A stretch of 64,000 bases of DNA, taken from Azorinus chamasolen. Lineage: Eukaryota; Mollusca; Bivalvia; Cardiida; Solecurtidae. The notes beneath the pieces are model-generated. The model worked only from the letters and a program-made list of their open reading frames with translations. It ran no database searches and was not told the origin of the DNA. This document shows positions 45,810 to 58,034 of this stretch, in pieces. The position numbers and the translations under genes were made by a program. The stretch's first letter is position 1. Each line of letters starts with the position of its first letter. The stretch covers positions 95,576,316 to 95,640,315 of the forward strand of contig OY755240.1 in NCBI GenBank assembly GCA_963576725.1, written 5' to 3'.

Positions 45810-46040
45810 TTTACCCATTCCCTAATATTGATGCCTTTGATGCCTCTGTAAAAGTCACTTTTTGAAACCATTGTGATAAATACAGCATTTGCTCCATAGG
45901 AGCAAATGCTCTATTAATCACAATGGTTTCAAAACTACAAATTTCTAAAATTTTCTTTTCTCTAGTAAATGCTTCTTTTCAGTGGATTTATTCTACAAGG
46001 TTGGCTCTACAAATTAATAGCCTATGAGGTAATGGGTTAA
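45810..46040 (-). mobile_element. TTAA-3 MITE
   Basis: Left site TTAC, right TTAA 46037-46040; intact hairpin. Confidence 0.82.
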
Positions 46041-46056
46041 TGGTCCTAAGATAATA

Positions 46057-46385
46057 ATTTCTCACATACCTTCCCTTATCTCCGAGTTAGAATAATAGGT
46101 TAAGATTTCCTTATCTGTAACACGTGTAAGATCACTTTAGAACGTATGACGTCATATATGACGTCACACCATGGAAACCTATGTTTACATGTCATTTAAA
46201 TGCCGAAAATACACTTTTTTGATATGTGAGAAAAAGAATCTGATGCTCGTTGTCTTTTAAGATCACATGTTCCTAAACTCACAAAGAAAATGTTATTAAG
46301 CTCGCCAAGGCTCGTTTAATGACATTTTCTAAGGCTCGTTTAGGAACATGTGATCTTAAAAGACAACTCGCAACAGATCCTCTAT
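46057..46385. mobile_element. GAS repeat, copy 2
   Basis: Same ends and internal inverted repeat as copy 1. Contains two perfect TGACGTCA octamers (46147 and 46159 region) where copy 1 has TGACATCA. Confidence 0.82.
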
Positions 46386-46920
46386 CTCTGACACGAACAT
46401 TAAATTTTGACCTGTATTACATGGGAAGTATCAACATCAGCTTCTTACTGAACACAATACAATGGTATGCCATTTGTACAAAATTTTCAAGAACCTAGGT
46501 TTATAACAGATTCTTGTCTAGAAATATGTGACTTCAAAAGAGAGCTTTTACATGTAGATCTAATATATATTTATACAATTTGTTATTCATAATAACTTCA
46601 TGATATGATGGCGGATCATATGATTTCTTTTTTTTCTGATCTAATATTCTAATCATGTAACTTTTTAAAACTTCTATACAAAAGCCTTAATTGTCTGTCT
46701 CTAATAAAGCAGCTAATTATCAATAAAATACCATCCAATGAAATCTCACAACAAAATGTAGGTGTTACAATTTCGCATAATGATAAAATTCGGACCTTGT
46801 TAAGAACCTAGGATCTTGCTGCTTGTGCAATAAATAGCGAGAATCTAGGTTCCCAAAAGAAACCTGCAATCTTGAGTGAGAAAGTAATACAGAACATTTC
46901 TATATTAAATTGAAATTGAA
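46386..46920. other. intronic low-copy sequence
   Basis: A+T-rich; no recognised repeat or additional exon. Confidence 0.45.
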
Positions 46921-46926
46921 ACTTAC

Positions 46927-47000
46927 TTCTCTGGAAATATCACAGCATCTTTCAAAATTTTCTTGTGTAGGGCAAGCGGTAAATCTTCCTCAAATGGGCA
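46927..47000 (-). CDS. CAMKK: CaMKK exon, subdomain X (CPFEED...VIFPE)
   Basis: A 74-nt exon with acceptor atttatag and donor gtaagt. It reads CPFEEDLPLALHKKIL, then KDAVIFPE and two bases of Lys. It corresponds to the CPF...LH.KI....FP segment following the F helix in CaMKKs. The body is more diverged from vertebrate CaMKKs than the neighbouring exons, but the Cys-Pro-Phe start, the Leu-His pair and the Phe-Pro end are kept. Confidence 0.92.
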
Positions 47001-47026
47001 CTATAAATAACAGAGTCAACAAGTCA

Positions 47027-47230
47027 CACTCATGAATATTCATGTAAGAAATAATGAGATCATAAACATGTATTAGTAGTAGTTATATAAGTACAAAGAT
47101 GTTTGGCTATGGCAATAAAGTTAAACAAACAGAGCAGAACATGATCACATAGATCCTACAGTAGCCATCTAATCTGGGTCTACACTGTTTGCAAAATTAT
47201 CAAAAGGGATCTCTATCAGGTAAAGGCTAA
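47027..47230 (-). mobile_element. TTAA-1 MITE, decayed
   Basis: catgaatattcatgtaag start and hairpin remnant gatcctacagtagcc; right end decayed. Confidence 0.6.
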
Positions 47231-47330
47231 ATTTCAAATTCTGCTGAATCGCTTTACTTGATGAATAAACTCCATCCATTATAAATTATGTAACTATTAA
47301 CTTAATTATTATTGTGTTCAAATTGTGAAA

Positions 47331-47530
47331 CAAGAGCACCGCATGTGGGTGCCATTGCTCACAACTGTAGCCCTTGTGATGGCGAACAAGTGTGTGAAGT
47401 TTCAAAACATTTGCATGAATAGTTAAGAAGTAATAGCCAACATTAAAATTTCCAGATGACGACGACTACAATGAAGACAATGACAATGCAGATGCCCAAG
47501 TTACAATAGCTTGTATTGTTTTCTTCGAAA
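47331..47530. repeat. SINE-like dispersed repeat
   Basis: aacaagagcaccgcatgtgggtgcc...gcgaacaagtgtgtgaagtt. The opening aacaagag is shared with the 60908 element. Confidence 0.5.
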
Positions 47531-47579
47531 AACAGACAAGCTAATAAGAAAATTTATTATCATGGCAAACCGTAGGAAT

Positions 47580-47697
47580 GGACCATATCAGCAAATACAG
47601 CAGATCCTGGTCAGACAGATCCTACAGGGGCTATCTGATCTGGGTCCACTCTGTTTGCAAAGGCATTAAAAGGTACAATTATAATGTAAAGGATTAA
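47580..47697 (-). mobile_element. TTAA-1 MITE, hairpin and right end only
   Basis: gcagatcctggtcagacag...ctgatctgggtccac, ending tgtaaaggattaa. Confidence 0.6.
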
Positions 47698-47740
47698 ACC
47701 AAACATTTTGTGAATATACATCGGCTCCCTAAAAGTGAGT

Positions 47741-47933
47741 CAGAGCTACAGATACGGGTGCGTACTCAAATACTAAAATCGTCATTTCTCCAGCAAACCC
47801 TATACTGTGACCACTCTTTAGAATCGTCTCGAAGAGACGATTCTAAAGAGTGGTCACAGTATAGGGTTTGGTGGAGAAACGAAAGAGTTATTCTTGAAAA
47901 CATGTCTATTTACACATCTTATCTGGAGCTCTG
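47741..47933. mobile_element. PAL element, full length
   Basis: CAGAGCTACAGATAC to ATCTGGAGCTCTG with the direct repeat gtgagt on both sides. Perfect arms around GTCTCGAAGAGAC. Confidence 0.88.
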
Positions 47934-47988
47934 GTGAGTCCTTTAACCCTATTGAAATTAATACAGAAAGCTCCTTTTTGGGGCTGCA

Positions 47989-48225
47989 TTTACCCTTTCT
48001 CTGTTCAGTACTCATGTAAGAAATAATGACATAATGAATAGTTAGTAGCATAAGTTTTATCATGGGAAAGTTTTGCTTTGACAAAAACTGTAGAATCTGA
48101 TCTTCAGCATGTCAAAAGCAAACAGAGCAGACCCTGATCAGATAGCTAATGTAGGAGCTGTCTGATCTGGGTCTACTCTGTTTGCAAATGCATGAAAACG
48201 CATTCATATAAAGGACAGGGTTAAG
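47989..48225 (-). mobile_element. TTAA-1b MITE
   Basis: Left site TTTA 47989-47992; right TTAA 48221 region; hairpin reduced at the core. Confidence 0.78.
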
Positions 48226-48289
48226 CTACCATTAATTTTTAGAATAATATACTTCTGTCCAATAGTTGATACATGTTTAGACTGGTTGT

Positions 48290-48403
48290 ACCGCTTGCAG
48301 ACAGAGCAGATGCTGATCAGATAGCTCCTACAGGAACCACCTGATCTGGGTCAACTCTGTTTACAAACACGTGAAAAGACATCTCTGTTAGAGAAAAGAT
48401 TAA
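48290..48403 (-). mobile_element. TTAA-1b MITE, hairpin and right end only
   Basis: cagacagagcagatgctgatc...cctgatctgggtcaac, ending agagaaaagattaa. Confidence 0.6.
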
Positions 48404-48646
48404 CAGAAATACTGGTAGTAACAAGAGCACCATGTATGAATAATAAGATATAATTTCAAATGAGTGATAACTCTGTAATTATAAATAACATTGATAATGG
48501 CTCTAATTTTAGCATATGATCCGTGCCAAGATGAATCAAGATCCAAACTTTGATCCAATACTTTGATCATGCTTCTTACGAGAAATGTAAGAAAAGCTCT
48601 ACTTTTAACCCTGAAGCAGATGACAATATTTGCAGACAAGCTATGT

Positions 48647-49352
<706 letters not shown>

Positions 49353-49372
49353 TATACCCAATACAACTGTTA

Positions 49373-49558
49373 TTAACCATTTACTCTATAAATATGCTTT
49401 TCTATGCTTTTGCAAACAGAGTAGACCAAGATCAGAGATATGATTTTACAGTTTCTATCACGACCAAAAATTCTTGTGTCCATTAGATAACACTTAATCT
49501 AATTTATATTCATGATGTCATTATTTCTTATGTGAAAATTCATGGAGTAAAAGGTTAA
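49373..49558 (+). mobile_element. TTAA-1 MITE, hairpin deleted
   Basis: TTAA at 49373-49376 and 49555-49558; gtagaccaagatcagag arm only. Confidence 0.8.
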
Positions 49559-49587
49559 TAACTTCAAATGAAACTAATGGAGTAGCA

Positions 49588-49770
49588 ATAGTGTAGATCC
49601 TAATAGCGTAGATCCTAATAGCGTAGATCCTAATAGTGTAGATATAATAGTGTAGATCCTAATAGCGTAGATCCTAATAGCATAGATCCTAATAGTGTAG
49701 ATCCTAATAGTGTAGATCCTAATAGCATAGATCCAAATAGTGTAGATCCTAATAGCGTAGATCCTAATTC
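49588..49770. repeat. 15-bp tandem repeat, about 12 units
   Basis: Unit tagcgtagatcctaa with gcg/gtg/gca variants. Confidence 0.93.
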
Positions 49771-49991
49771 AAATGTCCTTTCAGGACCTGTGTCAGCACT
49801 ATTTGCCTAGGTATTTTGAGAAATTATGGCCATGACAATTATAAGTACACAAGCACTAACATAGGTATGATAAAATCTAACCCATTTTTTCCTTGCAAAA
49901 CTAAAAACAGCACTCATAAATAGCAATTTAGCAAAGGCAATTTTTCTTGAGCAGTTCTGCTGGTTTCAGGGTCTGATATAATTACAGTCTA

Positions 49992-50382
<391 letters not shown>

Positions 50383-50623
50383 TCAACAAAATAACAACAA
50401 TACAAATATTATTAAGATGAATTTTTATACTCACAAGTCATGTAAACAAGAGAATGTTTGACCATGGCAGAAACTGCACAATCAATTATTATCAGATCTT
50501 TACAATTTCAAAAGCAAACAGAGCAGACCCTGATCAGATAGCCCCTATACACAATGAAAAGACATTTTGAGGTGTTCATGCAAACATATTTAACAAGTAT
50601 GCAATGGTCGTTTATTTAGTTAA

Positions 50624-50873
50624 TTAAACCTTTCCCTGTTCTATGTTTATTCCAAATTTCAATACCTACTGAGTACTCATGGACAAAATAGTTATAATAA
50701 AATATGGAAGGTGGAACATTGTAGTCATTTTAGAAAGTAAAGAAGCAAAACTATCAAATTTCATTAGCAAACAGAGTAGACCCAGATCAGATGGCTCCTA
50801 TAGGAGCCATCTGATCTGGGTCTAATCTGTTTGCAAATGCGTGAAAGTGCGTTTACATGTAGGAAAAGGTTAG
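50624..50873 (-). mobile_element. TTAA-2 MITE
   Basis: ttaaacctttccctgttctatg to taggaaaaggtta; hairpin GGCTCCTATAGGAGCC. Confidence 0.82.
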
Positions 50874-51094
50874 GTGGCAACACTACTTTATATTCATGAT
50901 TCCCTTGTGCATCATGTGTATAACATATCAATAGAAAAGAGTACTGATGTCCCATCTGACTGGTAGGAAATGTGACACACATCATGCACAAATAAAACAG
51001 ATGTGAAGATTTACATAATACACCTGGTAAATTACATGTGTTTATCAATATTACCAAATCTAGCTGTGATACTTATTCCATGGTTATAAAACTT

Positions 51095-51200
51095 CTAACT
51101 CTGTGTCTGAGGCCATTCTCAAGTATCTGATTGGTCAGATTCTGAGCAAGCTCAGAATCTGACCAATCAGATGCTTAAGAATGATCTCAGACACAAGCAA
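51095..51200. repeat. palindrome, arms about 45 bp
   Basis: ctgattggtcagattctgag / ctcagaatctgaccaatcag with outer arms gtgtctgagg / tctcagacac. Stem-loop unrelated to the MITE families. Confidence 0.85.
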
Positions 51201-51224
51201 AAAGCTTTAAAACATTGGGCCAAG

Positions 51225-51469
51225 TTAACCCTTTTCTTCAGATAAACACCTCTCCACATGTTTGCAAACAGAGTAGACACCGATCAGATTGCTCCTGTAG
51301 GAGCTGTCTGATCAGGGTCTGCTCTGTTTACTTATAGAATTTTATAGATCTGATTTTACAGTTTCCACCATGATGAAGAAAGTCCCTTTCCATTTTCAAT
51401 CTTACTGATTCTGTCCATGAATATTAATGAGGTGATAAAATCCGGAATAATAAACAGGGAAAGGATTAA
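51225..51469 (+). mobile_element. TTAA-1b/2 MITE
   Basis: TTAA at 51225-51228 and 51466-51469; hairpin TTGCTCCTGTAGGAGC. Confidence 0.8.
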
Positions 51470-51697
51470 CCCTTTCCTCCATAAATACGCCTTTCTACGC
51501 CTCTGTAACAACCACTTCTTGAAACCATTGTGATAAATAGAGCATTTGCTCCTATAGGAGCAAATGCTCTATTTATCACAATGGTTTTAAACTACAAAAT
51601 TCTAAAATTTTATTTTCTCAAGTAAATGCTTCTTTTGGGTAGATTTATTCAAAGAGGTTGCCATGGGTCTAAAAATAGCCTATGGAGGAATGGGTTT
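51466..51697 (-). mobile_element. TTAA-3 MITE sharing TTAA with the previous copy
   Basis: Left TTAA 51466-51469; perfect hairpin around GCTCCTATAGGAGC; right end gaatgggttta. Confidence 0.83.
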
Positions 51698-52248
51698 AGA
51701 GCCCAATGTACCTTGCAAAACAATCCGAGTGTTGACTGTAAGCATGATTGGCATCAGCATGTTTGGGGTAAGCTTATTGGAGATTGAGAGACTAATTTGG
51801 ACCAAGAATATGGGAGCAAATGCACTTCTGTATCATACAGTTGTCCCATGGGCATCTCTCTTTAAGATAACAGAACCAGCATCACAGATGAGGCCCATTC
51901 AGGGCACCCAGCATCGGCAGTGAAAAATGTTAAAAAAAAAAAATATCAGCAGTGCACTTTACACCAGTTTGAAGAGAATACAAAAAGAACAACAGAATAG
52001 TGCAATTTCTGAATGGTTAGCTTGGGTGGATATGTGTACTGTGCAGTCTAATTAAGAGAGTGTGCAGTCTAATTAAGAGAGAGTTTGAAAGTTTCTTGGC
52101 CCATATATAGACCGTGCAATATCCCTCACTTGCCACTAAATTTCAGCCAGTAATTTCTCAAAGGTTTTCTTATGTATCAAGCGTGACAGAATACAGCCCT
52201 ACAGTCCAACTTACATAAATATGTTAAATCCCCACATGGCGCCCCTTG

Positions 52249-52446
52249 TTTAAGTCTTTACTCCATAAATACACCTTTCTACGCCTTTGCAAACAGAGTA
52301 GACCCAGATCACACGGCTCCTATATAGGAGCTGTCTGATCAGGAACTACTCTGTTTGCTTATAGAATAATAATTATTGATCTTATTCTACAGTTTCTGCT
52401 TCAGTAAAAATTCCATGCGTTAATAACCTAATCAATATTCATGAAG
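52249..52446 (+). mobile_element. TTAA-1 MITE, right end truncated
   Basis: gtttaagtctttactccataaat start; hairpin CGGCTCCTATATAGGAGC. Confidence 0.72.
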
Positions 52447-52493
52447 GAGCTATTTGATCAGGATCTATACCTATTGCTACTATGTCAATCTAA

Positions 52494-52599
52494 TTTAACC
52501 CTTTCCCTGTTCTATGGTTTTTCTTACAGGAGCTGCCTGATGTGGGTCTACTCTGTTTGCAAATGCGTGAAAACACGTTTATATGAAGGAAAGGGTTAA
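52494..52599 (-). mobile_element. TTAA-2 MITE, 106-bp internal deletion form
   Basis: TTAA at 52494-52497 and 52596-52599. One hairpin arm and both ends only. Confidence 0.82.
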
Positions 52600-52636
52600 A
52601 GTTGTCAATAAAGGGTCCAATGGACTTATTCAGCTA

Positions 52637-53000
<364 letters not shown>

Positions 53001-53024
53001 ATAAATGACTGTATGGCTAAACTA

Positions 53025-53600
53025 TGGCACATGACAATGGCTACTGGATGCAATGTTTTGGCCAATGACAATGGCTGCTGGATGCCCCCACTTACATATA
53101 ATTACTTAGCAATGCTATAGCCTTTGACAATGGCTACTGGATGCCCCCACTTATATATGACTGTATGGCAATGTTTTAGCCAATGATAATGGCTTCTGGA
53201 TGTCCCCACTTCCATATGACTGTATGGCAATGATTTGGCCAATGACAATGGCTGCAGGATGCCCCCACTTACATATAATTACTTAGCAATGCTATAGCCT
53301 TTGACAATGGCTACTGGATGCCCCCACTTATATATGACTGTATGGCAATGTTTTAGCCAATGATAATGGCTACTGGATGCCACCACTTACATAGGATTGT
53401 ATGGAAATGCTTTGGCCAATGATACTGGCTGCTGGATGCCCCCATTTACATATGACTGTGTGGCAATGTTTTGGCCAATGACAATACCCCCACTTACATA
53501 GGATTGTATGGCAATACTATGGCCCATGACAATGGCTGCTGGATGCCCCCACTTACATATGACTATGACTGTATCGCAATGCTATGGCCCATGAAAATGG
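53025..53600. repeat. about 60-bp minisatellite, about 10 units
   Basis: Unit tggctactggatgcccccac / ttacatatgactgtatggca / atgttttggccaatgacaa. Confidence 0.93.
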
Positions 53601-53617
53601 CTAATGAATGTTAATTA

Positions 53618-53807
53618 CAGTAACAATCCCCTAAACCAGAATTCTAGCAGAGAAGAATTTAGATACTTTTAGGCAGGTGGCTGCTTAATGTAGGATGAAA
53701 GTCATACAGAAAGCTCCTTCTGCATGACTATCACTCTGCATTAAGCTGCTACCTGTCTCCAAGATCGATATTCATACTAAAGTTAACACCCGATTTAGAG
53801 GCGTTTT
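53618..53807. mobile_element. TA-1 MITE, decayed
   Basis: cagtaacaatcccctaaacc to gaggcgttttactg; centre GAAAGCTCCTTCTGC has lost one arm. Confidence 0.7.
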
Positions 53808-53812
53808 ACTGT

Positions 53813-53990
53813 TGATGATTTTTTATAATGGCTTCGTTATGAATTGCAGGAAATTTTGGCCATGGCAGAAACTATTGAATCAGATCAATGTTATCCATAA
53901 GCAAACAGAGCAGACCCTGATCAGACTACTCCTCCTGGAACTGTTTGATATTGGGTCTATTCTGTTTGTAAGGGCATAAATATATCAAAA
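53813..53990 (-). mobile_element. TTAA-1 MITE, ends lost
   Basis: ccatggcagaaactattg, gcagaccctgatcagac and the paired arm; no terminal TTAA. Confidence 0.55.
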
Positions 53991-54509
53991 TGGATATAAA
54001 TTCTTCTCCACCAAAATTCAAGTTTAGAGGGGTTTACTGTATGAGAAAACTACAAATCTAGGTCTGATTTATCATTTCTGCTGTGAAAGAATTTCTTTAC
54101 TGGCAAACTCAAAGTATCTGGTTTTGCTATAATGTCATTTAGGTCATCGACAAAAGACAAGAAAAGTCATATTTCCCAGAAATCTTTTACCAAGAAACTG
54201 ACAACCTCATTATATTTCTGGCAAAAGTTTGAAATATAGAAAAGAGATGATTTTATGCGTCATATACAACTATAGTAACATATCTATAGGGAGGTTTGCC
54301 TACTAAATATTGAGTGGAATGGTTTATCAATGTTTACCCATAGTGTCCGTTCAGTATTTTGAATGATAAACAGCACAAATTTTCAGACCCTGATGAGTGA
54401 TGACAGGGTTCCTCTAGGATCATTCTGAACATTCTACACCATTCTGCAAATGCCAGTACACTCACTTCCCATATTCAAAAGGTTAAACTTTAGCATCCTA
54501 AACAATCGT

Positions 54510-54587
54510 CATCCAGAGCTCCAGATAAGATGCGTCATCCAGAGCTCCAGATAAGATGCGTCATCCAGAGCTCCAGATAAGATGCGT
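54510..54587. repeat. 26-bp tandem repeat, 3 units, at a PAL end
   Basis: Unit catccagagctccagataag plus atgcgt: the PAL terminus amplified in tandem. Confidence 0.92.
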
Positions 54588-54763
54588 AAATTTAAACATT
54601 TCTAAGCATAGCTCCTTTATTTCTCCACCAAACCCTATACTGTGACCACTCTTTAGAATCGTCTCTTCGAGACGATTCTAAAGAGTGGTCACAGTATAGG
54701 GTCTGGTGGAGAAATGACCATATTAGTATTTGGGTACACACACATATATCTGTAGCTCTGTAC
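54562..54763. mobile_element. PAL element, full length
   Basis: cagagctccagataagatgc to tatctgtagctctg; perfect arms around GTCTCTTCGAGAC. Confidence 0.88.
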
Positions 54764-54920
54764 AAATCAATGCTCAAAATAGATTCTTATCAGACACTTT
54801 ATCCATGTAGCAAACATTTAGATCATTTGAGTCATATATTTGAGTCATACATATATGTACTTTCTACAATATCCCAGAACATCTACTCCGGAAAGCAATA
54901 TTCCAGACTTTTAAATTCCT

Positions 54921-55361
54921 TTCAACTTCCAACCAAACCTGAGATACCAACTTCCAACCAAACCTGAGATAACGAACTTCCAACCAAACCTGAGATACCA
55001 ACTTCCAACCAAACCTGAGATTACCAACTTCCAACCAAACCTGATATTACCAACTTCCAACCAAACCTGAGATTACCAACTTCCAACCAAACCTGATATT
55101 ACCAACTTCCAACCAAACCTGATATTACCAACTTCCAACCAAACCTGATATTACCAACTTCCAACCAAACCTGAGATACCAACTTCCAACCAAACCTGAG
55201 ATTACCAACTTCCAACCAAACCTGATATTACCAACTTCCAACCAAACCTGATATTACCAACTTCCAACCAAACCTGAAATTATCAACTTCCAACCAAACC
55301 TGAGATTACCAACTTCCAACCAAACCTGAGATTACCAACTTTCAACCAAACCTGAGATTAC
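54921..55361. repeat. 26-bp minisatellite, about 17 units
   Basis: Unit accaacttccaaccaaacct plus gagatt or gatatt. Confidence 0.95.
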
Positions 55362-55450
55362 CTATGTAAACAGTTTGGATCCAGATGAGACTAAGAAACT
55401 CATCTTTTCATCAGAATCCAAACTATCTGACAATGTGACAATGTTTTTTT

Positions 55451-55667
55451 TTAAACCCTTCACTCCATAAATACGCCTTTCTATGCCTTTGCAAACAGAG
55501 TAGAACCAGGTCAGACGGCTCTGTTTGCATATGATATTCTACTGTTTATGCCATTGCAAAAAAATCCTGTGTTCATGACATTTATTGTGCTATTATAACA
55601 AACTAATGTAATTAATATTCATGACATCATTATTTCTTACAAGAATCTTCATGGAGGAAAAGGTTAA
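55451..55667 (+). mobile_element. TTAA-1 MITE, hairpin deleted
   Basis: TTAA at 55451-55454 and 55664-55667. Confidence 0.8.
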
Positions 55668-55718
55668 AGAAATGGGAAAATAAAAATAACAGACACACTG
55701 TGCTGCAGTGAACAAGCC

Positions 55719-56090
55719 TTAACCATTTATATCATAGATACACCTTTTATGCCTTAACAAACAGAGTAGACCAAGATCCAATGGCTCCCTTTGATCCGAT
55801 GGCTCCCTTTGATCAGGGTCTGCTGTTTGAGTTTCTCATTATATACAGTAGAGTGTGTCCTAATGGCCATTCATGACTGAACATAGGGGTCTTAAAAAGC
55901 CGGTGGTTGCTTGATGCAGGGCAAAAGTAATGCAGAAAGCTCCTATAGGAGCTTTCTGCATTATTTTTGACCTGTATTAAGCTACCACCTGCCTTACAGA
56001 CCCATGATTATTACGTCTTTTTGATGGCCACTATGACTTAAAACTGGTTCTACTGTAGATTTGATTCTGCAGTTTTTACCTGGTGCAGAG
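55719..56090 (+). mobile_element. TTAA-1 MITE, partial, interrupted by TA-1
   Basis: ccttaaccatttatatcatag...ctcattata before and gatttgattctgcag after the insertion; right end lost. Confidence 0.65.
55846..56055. mobile_element. TA-1 MITE nested in TTAA-1
   Basis: CAGTAGAGTGTGTCCTAATG to AACTGGTTCTACTG with TA flanks; AAAGCTCCTATAGGAGCTTT core. Confidence 0.82.
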
Positions 56091-56440
56091 ACAAAACAAT
56101 TTTTGTTCAACTGCAATGTTCGAATTGTTTTTTTAGTTTTTGTTGTTTTTTCTATCACTTGTTTGTCTTTAAATTGCAGATCACATGCCACAGTTTCAAG
56201 CAAACAATTCTGCAGCTGACTAAAAGCTATGTGTTGTTTATTGAATTTTGCACTTTGGAAAGGAAACAGACAGCTGTAACGACAAATATTTACTGCCGTC
56301 TTTGATCATACTTGCACTTTATTTCTAAAGCTAAGCAATCTTTGGGTGCTTTACTTCTGATGCCAATTGATGGCATAGACATGCTCATCTGAAATGTTTA
56401 GCCATTTGAAATAACAATTGTCTATAAAAAGTGTGGTCAT
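56091..56440. other. intronic low-copy sequence
   Basis: No exon or repeat recognised. Confidence 0.45.
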
Positions 56441-56442
56441 CT

Positions 56443-56691
56443 CAACTCTTTCTCTCATAGAAACGCTTTTTCACACATTTGAAAAAAGGGTTGACCCAGA
56501 TCAGATGACCCCTAAAGGAGCCGTCTCATCAGGGTCTGCTCTGTTTGCTAATGGAATTTGCTAGTTCTATTTCTTTACTTTCTAAACTGGCTACAATGTT
56601 CCACCTTGTATATTTTATAATAATTATTTTGTCTATAAATATTCAGTAGGTATTGAAATTTGGAATAAATATAGAACAGGGAAAGGGTTAA
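56443..56691 (+). mobile_element. TTAA-2 MITE
   Basis: ctcaactctttctctcatag to gaacagggaaagggttaa, TTAA 56688-56691; hairpin ACCCCTAAAGGAGCC. Confidence 0.8.
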
Positions 56692-56702
56692 GTCTCAACC
56701 CT

Positions 56703-56777
56703 TAACCCTTTCCCTGTTCTATGTTTATTACAAATTTCAATACTTACTGACTATTATGGACAAAATAGTTACAGTAG
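56703..56777 (-). mobile_element. TTAA-2 MITE, truncated by the exon-derived array
   Basis: ttaaccctttccctgttctatg...gacaaaatagttacag, then the 56785 minisatellite. Confidence 0.75.
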
Positions 56778-56784
56778 AGCACTC

Positions 56785-57429
56785 TATTCAAAGTATAATG
56801 TCCTGATATATAGAGTAAATACCGTAACACCCGACTCTACAGTACAGCACTCTATTCCAAGTATAAATGTCCTGATATTTAGAGTAAATACTGTAACACA
56901 GCTCTACCATAACACAGCTCTACAATACAGCATTCTATTCCAAGTATAATGTCCTGATATACAGAGTAAATACCATGTAACACAGCTCTACAATACTTAC
57001 AGTCTGAGGATAATGTCCTAATATATAGAGTAAATACCGTAACACCCGACTCTACAATACAGCACTCTATTCCAAGGATAATGTCCTGATATATAGAGTA
57101 AATACCGTAACACCAGACTCTACAGTACAGCACTCTATTCCAAGTATAAATGTCCTGATATATAGAGTAAATACCATAACACAGCTCTACCATAACACAG
57201 CTCTACAATACAGCACTCTATTCCAAGGATAATGTCCTGATATATAGGGTAAATATCGTAACACAGTTCTAAAATACAGCACTCTATTCCAAGGATAATG
57301 TCCTGATATATAGAGTAAATATCGTAACACAGCTCTATAAGACAGCACTCTATTCCAAGTATAATGACCTGATATATAGAGTAAATACAATAACACAGCT
57401 CTACCATAACACAGCTCTACAATACTTAC
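56785..57429 (-). repeat. minisatellite resembling the CaMKK exon end plus donor, about 9 units
   Basis: On the minus strand each unit reads ...tatcaggacattatccttgg, aatagagtgctgtattgtag, agctgtgttac.... The adjacent CaMKK exon reads ttcagggatatcatccttgg, aatagagtattgtaagtatt, gtagagctgtgtta. The shared ATCCTTGGAATAGAG and TATTGTAGAGCTGTGTTA show the array arose from, or shares origin with, the exon end and first intron bases. Most units have lost the gtaagt donor (gtgctgt). Open frames (YQDIILGIE) are echoes of the exon. Confidence 0.9.
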
Positions 57430-57518
57430 AATACTCTATTCCAAGGATGATATCCCTGAAGTAGCTCCAGGCTTTGTCCTCTGTCAGAGTCTTCTCTGTG
57501 GGCACCTCCATCACCTCC
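57430..57518 (-). CDS. CAMKK: CaMKK exon, subdomain V-VIa (EVMEVPTEKTL...DIILGIEY)
   Basis: An 89-nt exon with acceptor ...ctatag and donor gtaagt. It completes a glycine codon, then reads EVMEVPTEKTLTEDKAWS followed by YFRDIILGIEY, and ends one base into the next codon (Leu, completed by the following exon). EVMEVP and the helix YF.D...GIEYLH are CaMKK signatures preceding the catalytic loop. The donor side runs directly into a minisatellite whose units resemble this exon end plus donor (see the 56785-57429 entry). Confidence 0.95.
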
Positions 57519-57590
57519 CTATAGTAAAACAGATTACTGTTACTAAGCATCTAACAATTTGATACCCTTTATTGTCTTACTCTTTGCATG

Positions 57591-57804
57591 TTAACCCTTT
57601 CACTGCCAAAGTCTGTCATCTGCTAACTTTGTTGTCTGCTACAAATTATTATTTTTTTGATTTCTTCATTTTTGTTTCAAAAACATAGTAACAGTAACAA
57701 ACAGTTTGGATCCTGATGAGACGCCGAGTTACTCGGCATCTCATCTGGATCCAAACTGTTTGCATAGGTAATCACAGATCCGGCATTGGCAGCGAAAGGG
57801 TTAA
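57591..57804 (+). mobile_element. TTAA-5 MITE
   Basis: TTAACCCTTTCACTGCCAAA to TTGGCAGCGAAAGGGTTAA; hairpin tggatcctgatgagacgcc / ggcatctcatctggatcca. Confidence 0.88.
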
Positions 57805-58031
57805 CCCTTTCCCTCATATAAATGCCTTTTATGCCTTAGCAAACAGAGTAGACCAATATCAGACAGTTCCTATAGGAGCTGCCTGATCTAAGTCTGACCT
57901 GTTTGCCTATGACATTTCTCTATGGTTTCCAAAAAATAATAAAATATCCTATGTAAATATGCCATTATAGTAGTTCAACTATTAAATATTCATGATGTCA
58001 TTATTTCTTGCAAGAATATTCAACAGAGAAT
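57801..58031 (+). mobile_element. TTAA-1b/2 MITE sharing TTAA with TTAA-5
   Basis: ttaaccctttccctcatataaat to aagaatattcaacagagaat; hairpin core GTTCCTATAGGAGC. Confidence 0.78.
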
Positions 58032-58034
58032 AAT

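Noticed and set aside
56879..57407. A kinase-like protein (YQDIILGIECC repeats)
   Set aside because: Copies of the CaMKK exon end within a minisatellite; no complete exon and donors mostly lost.
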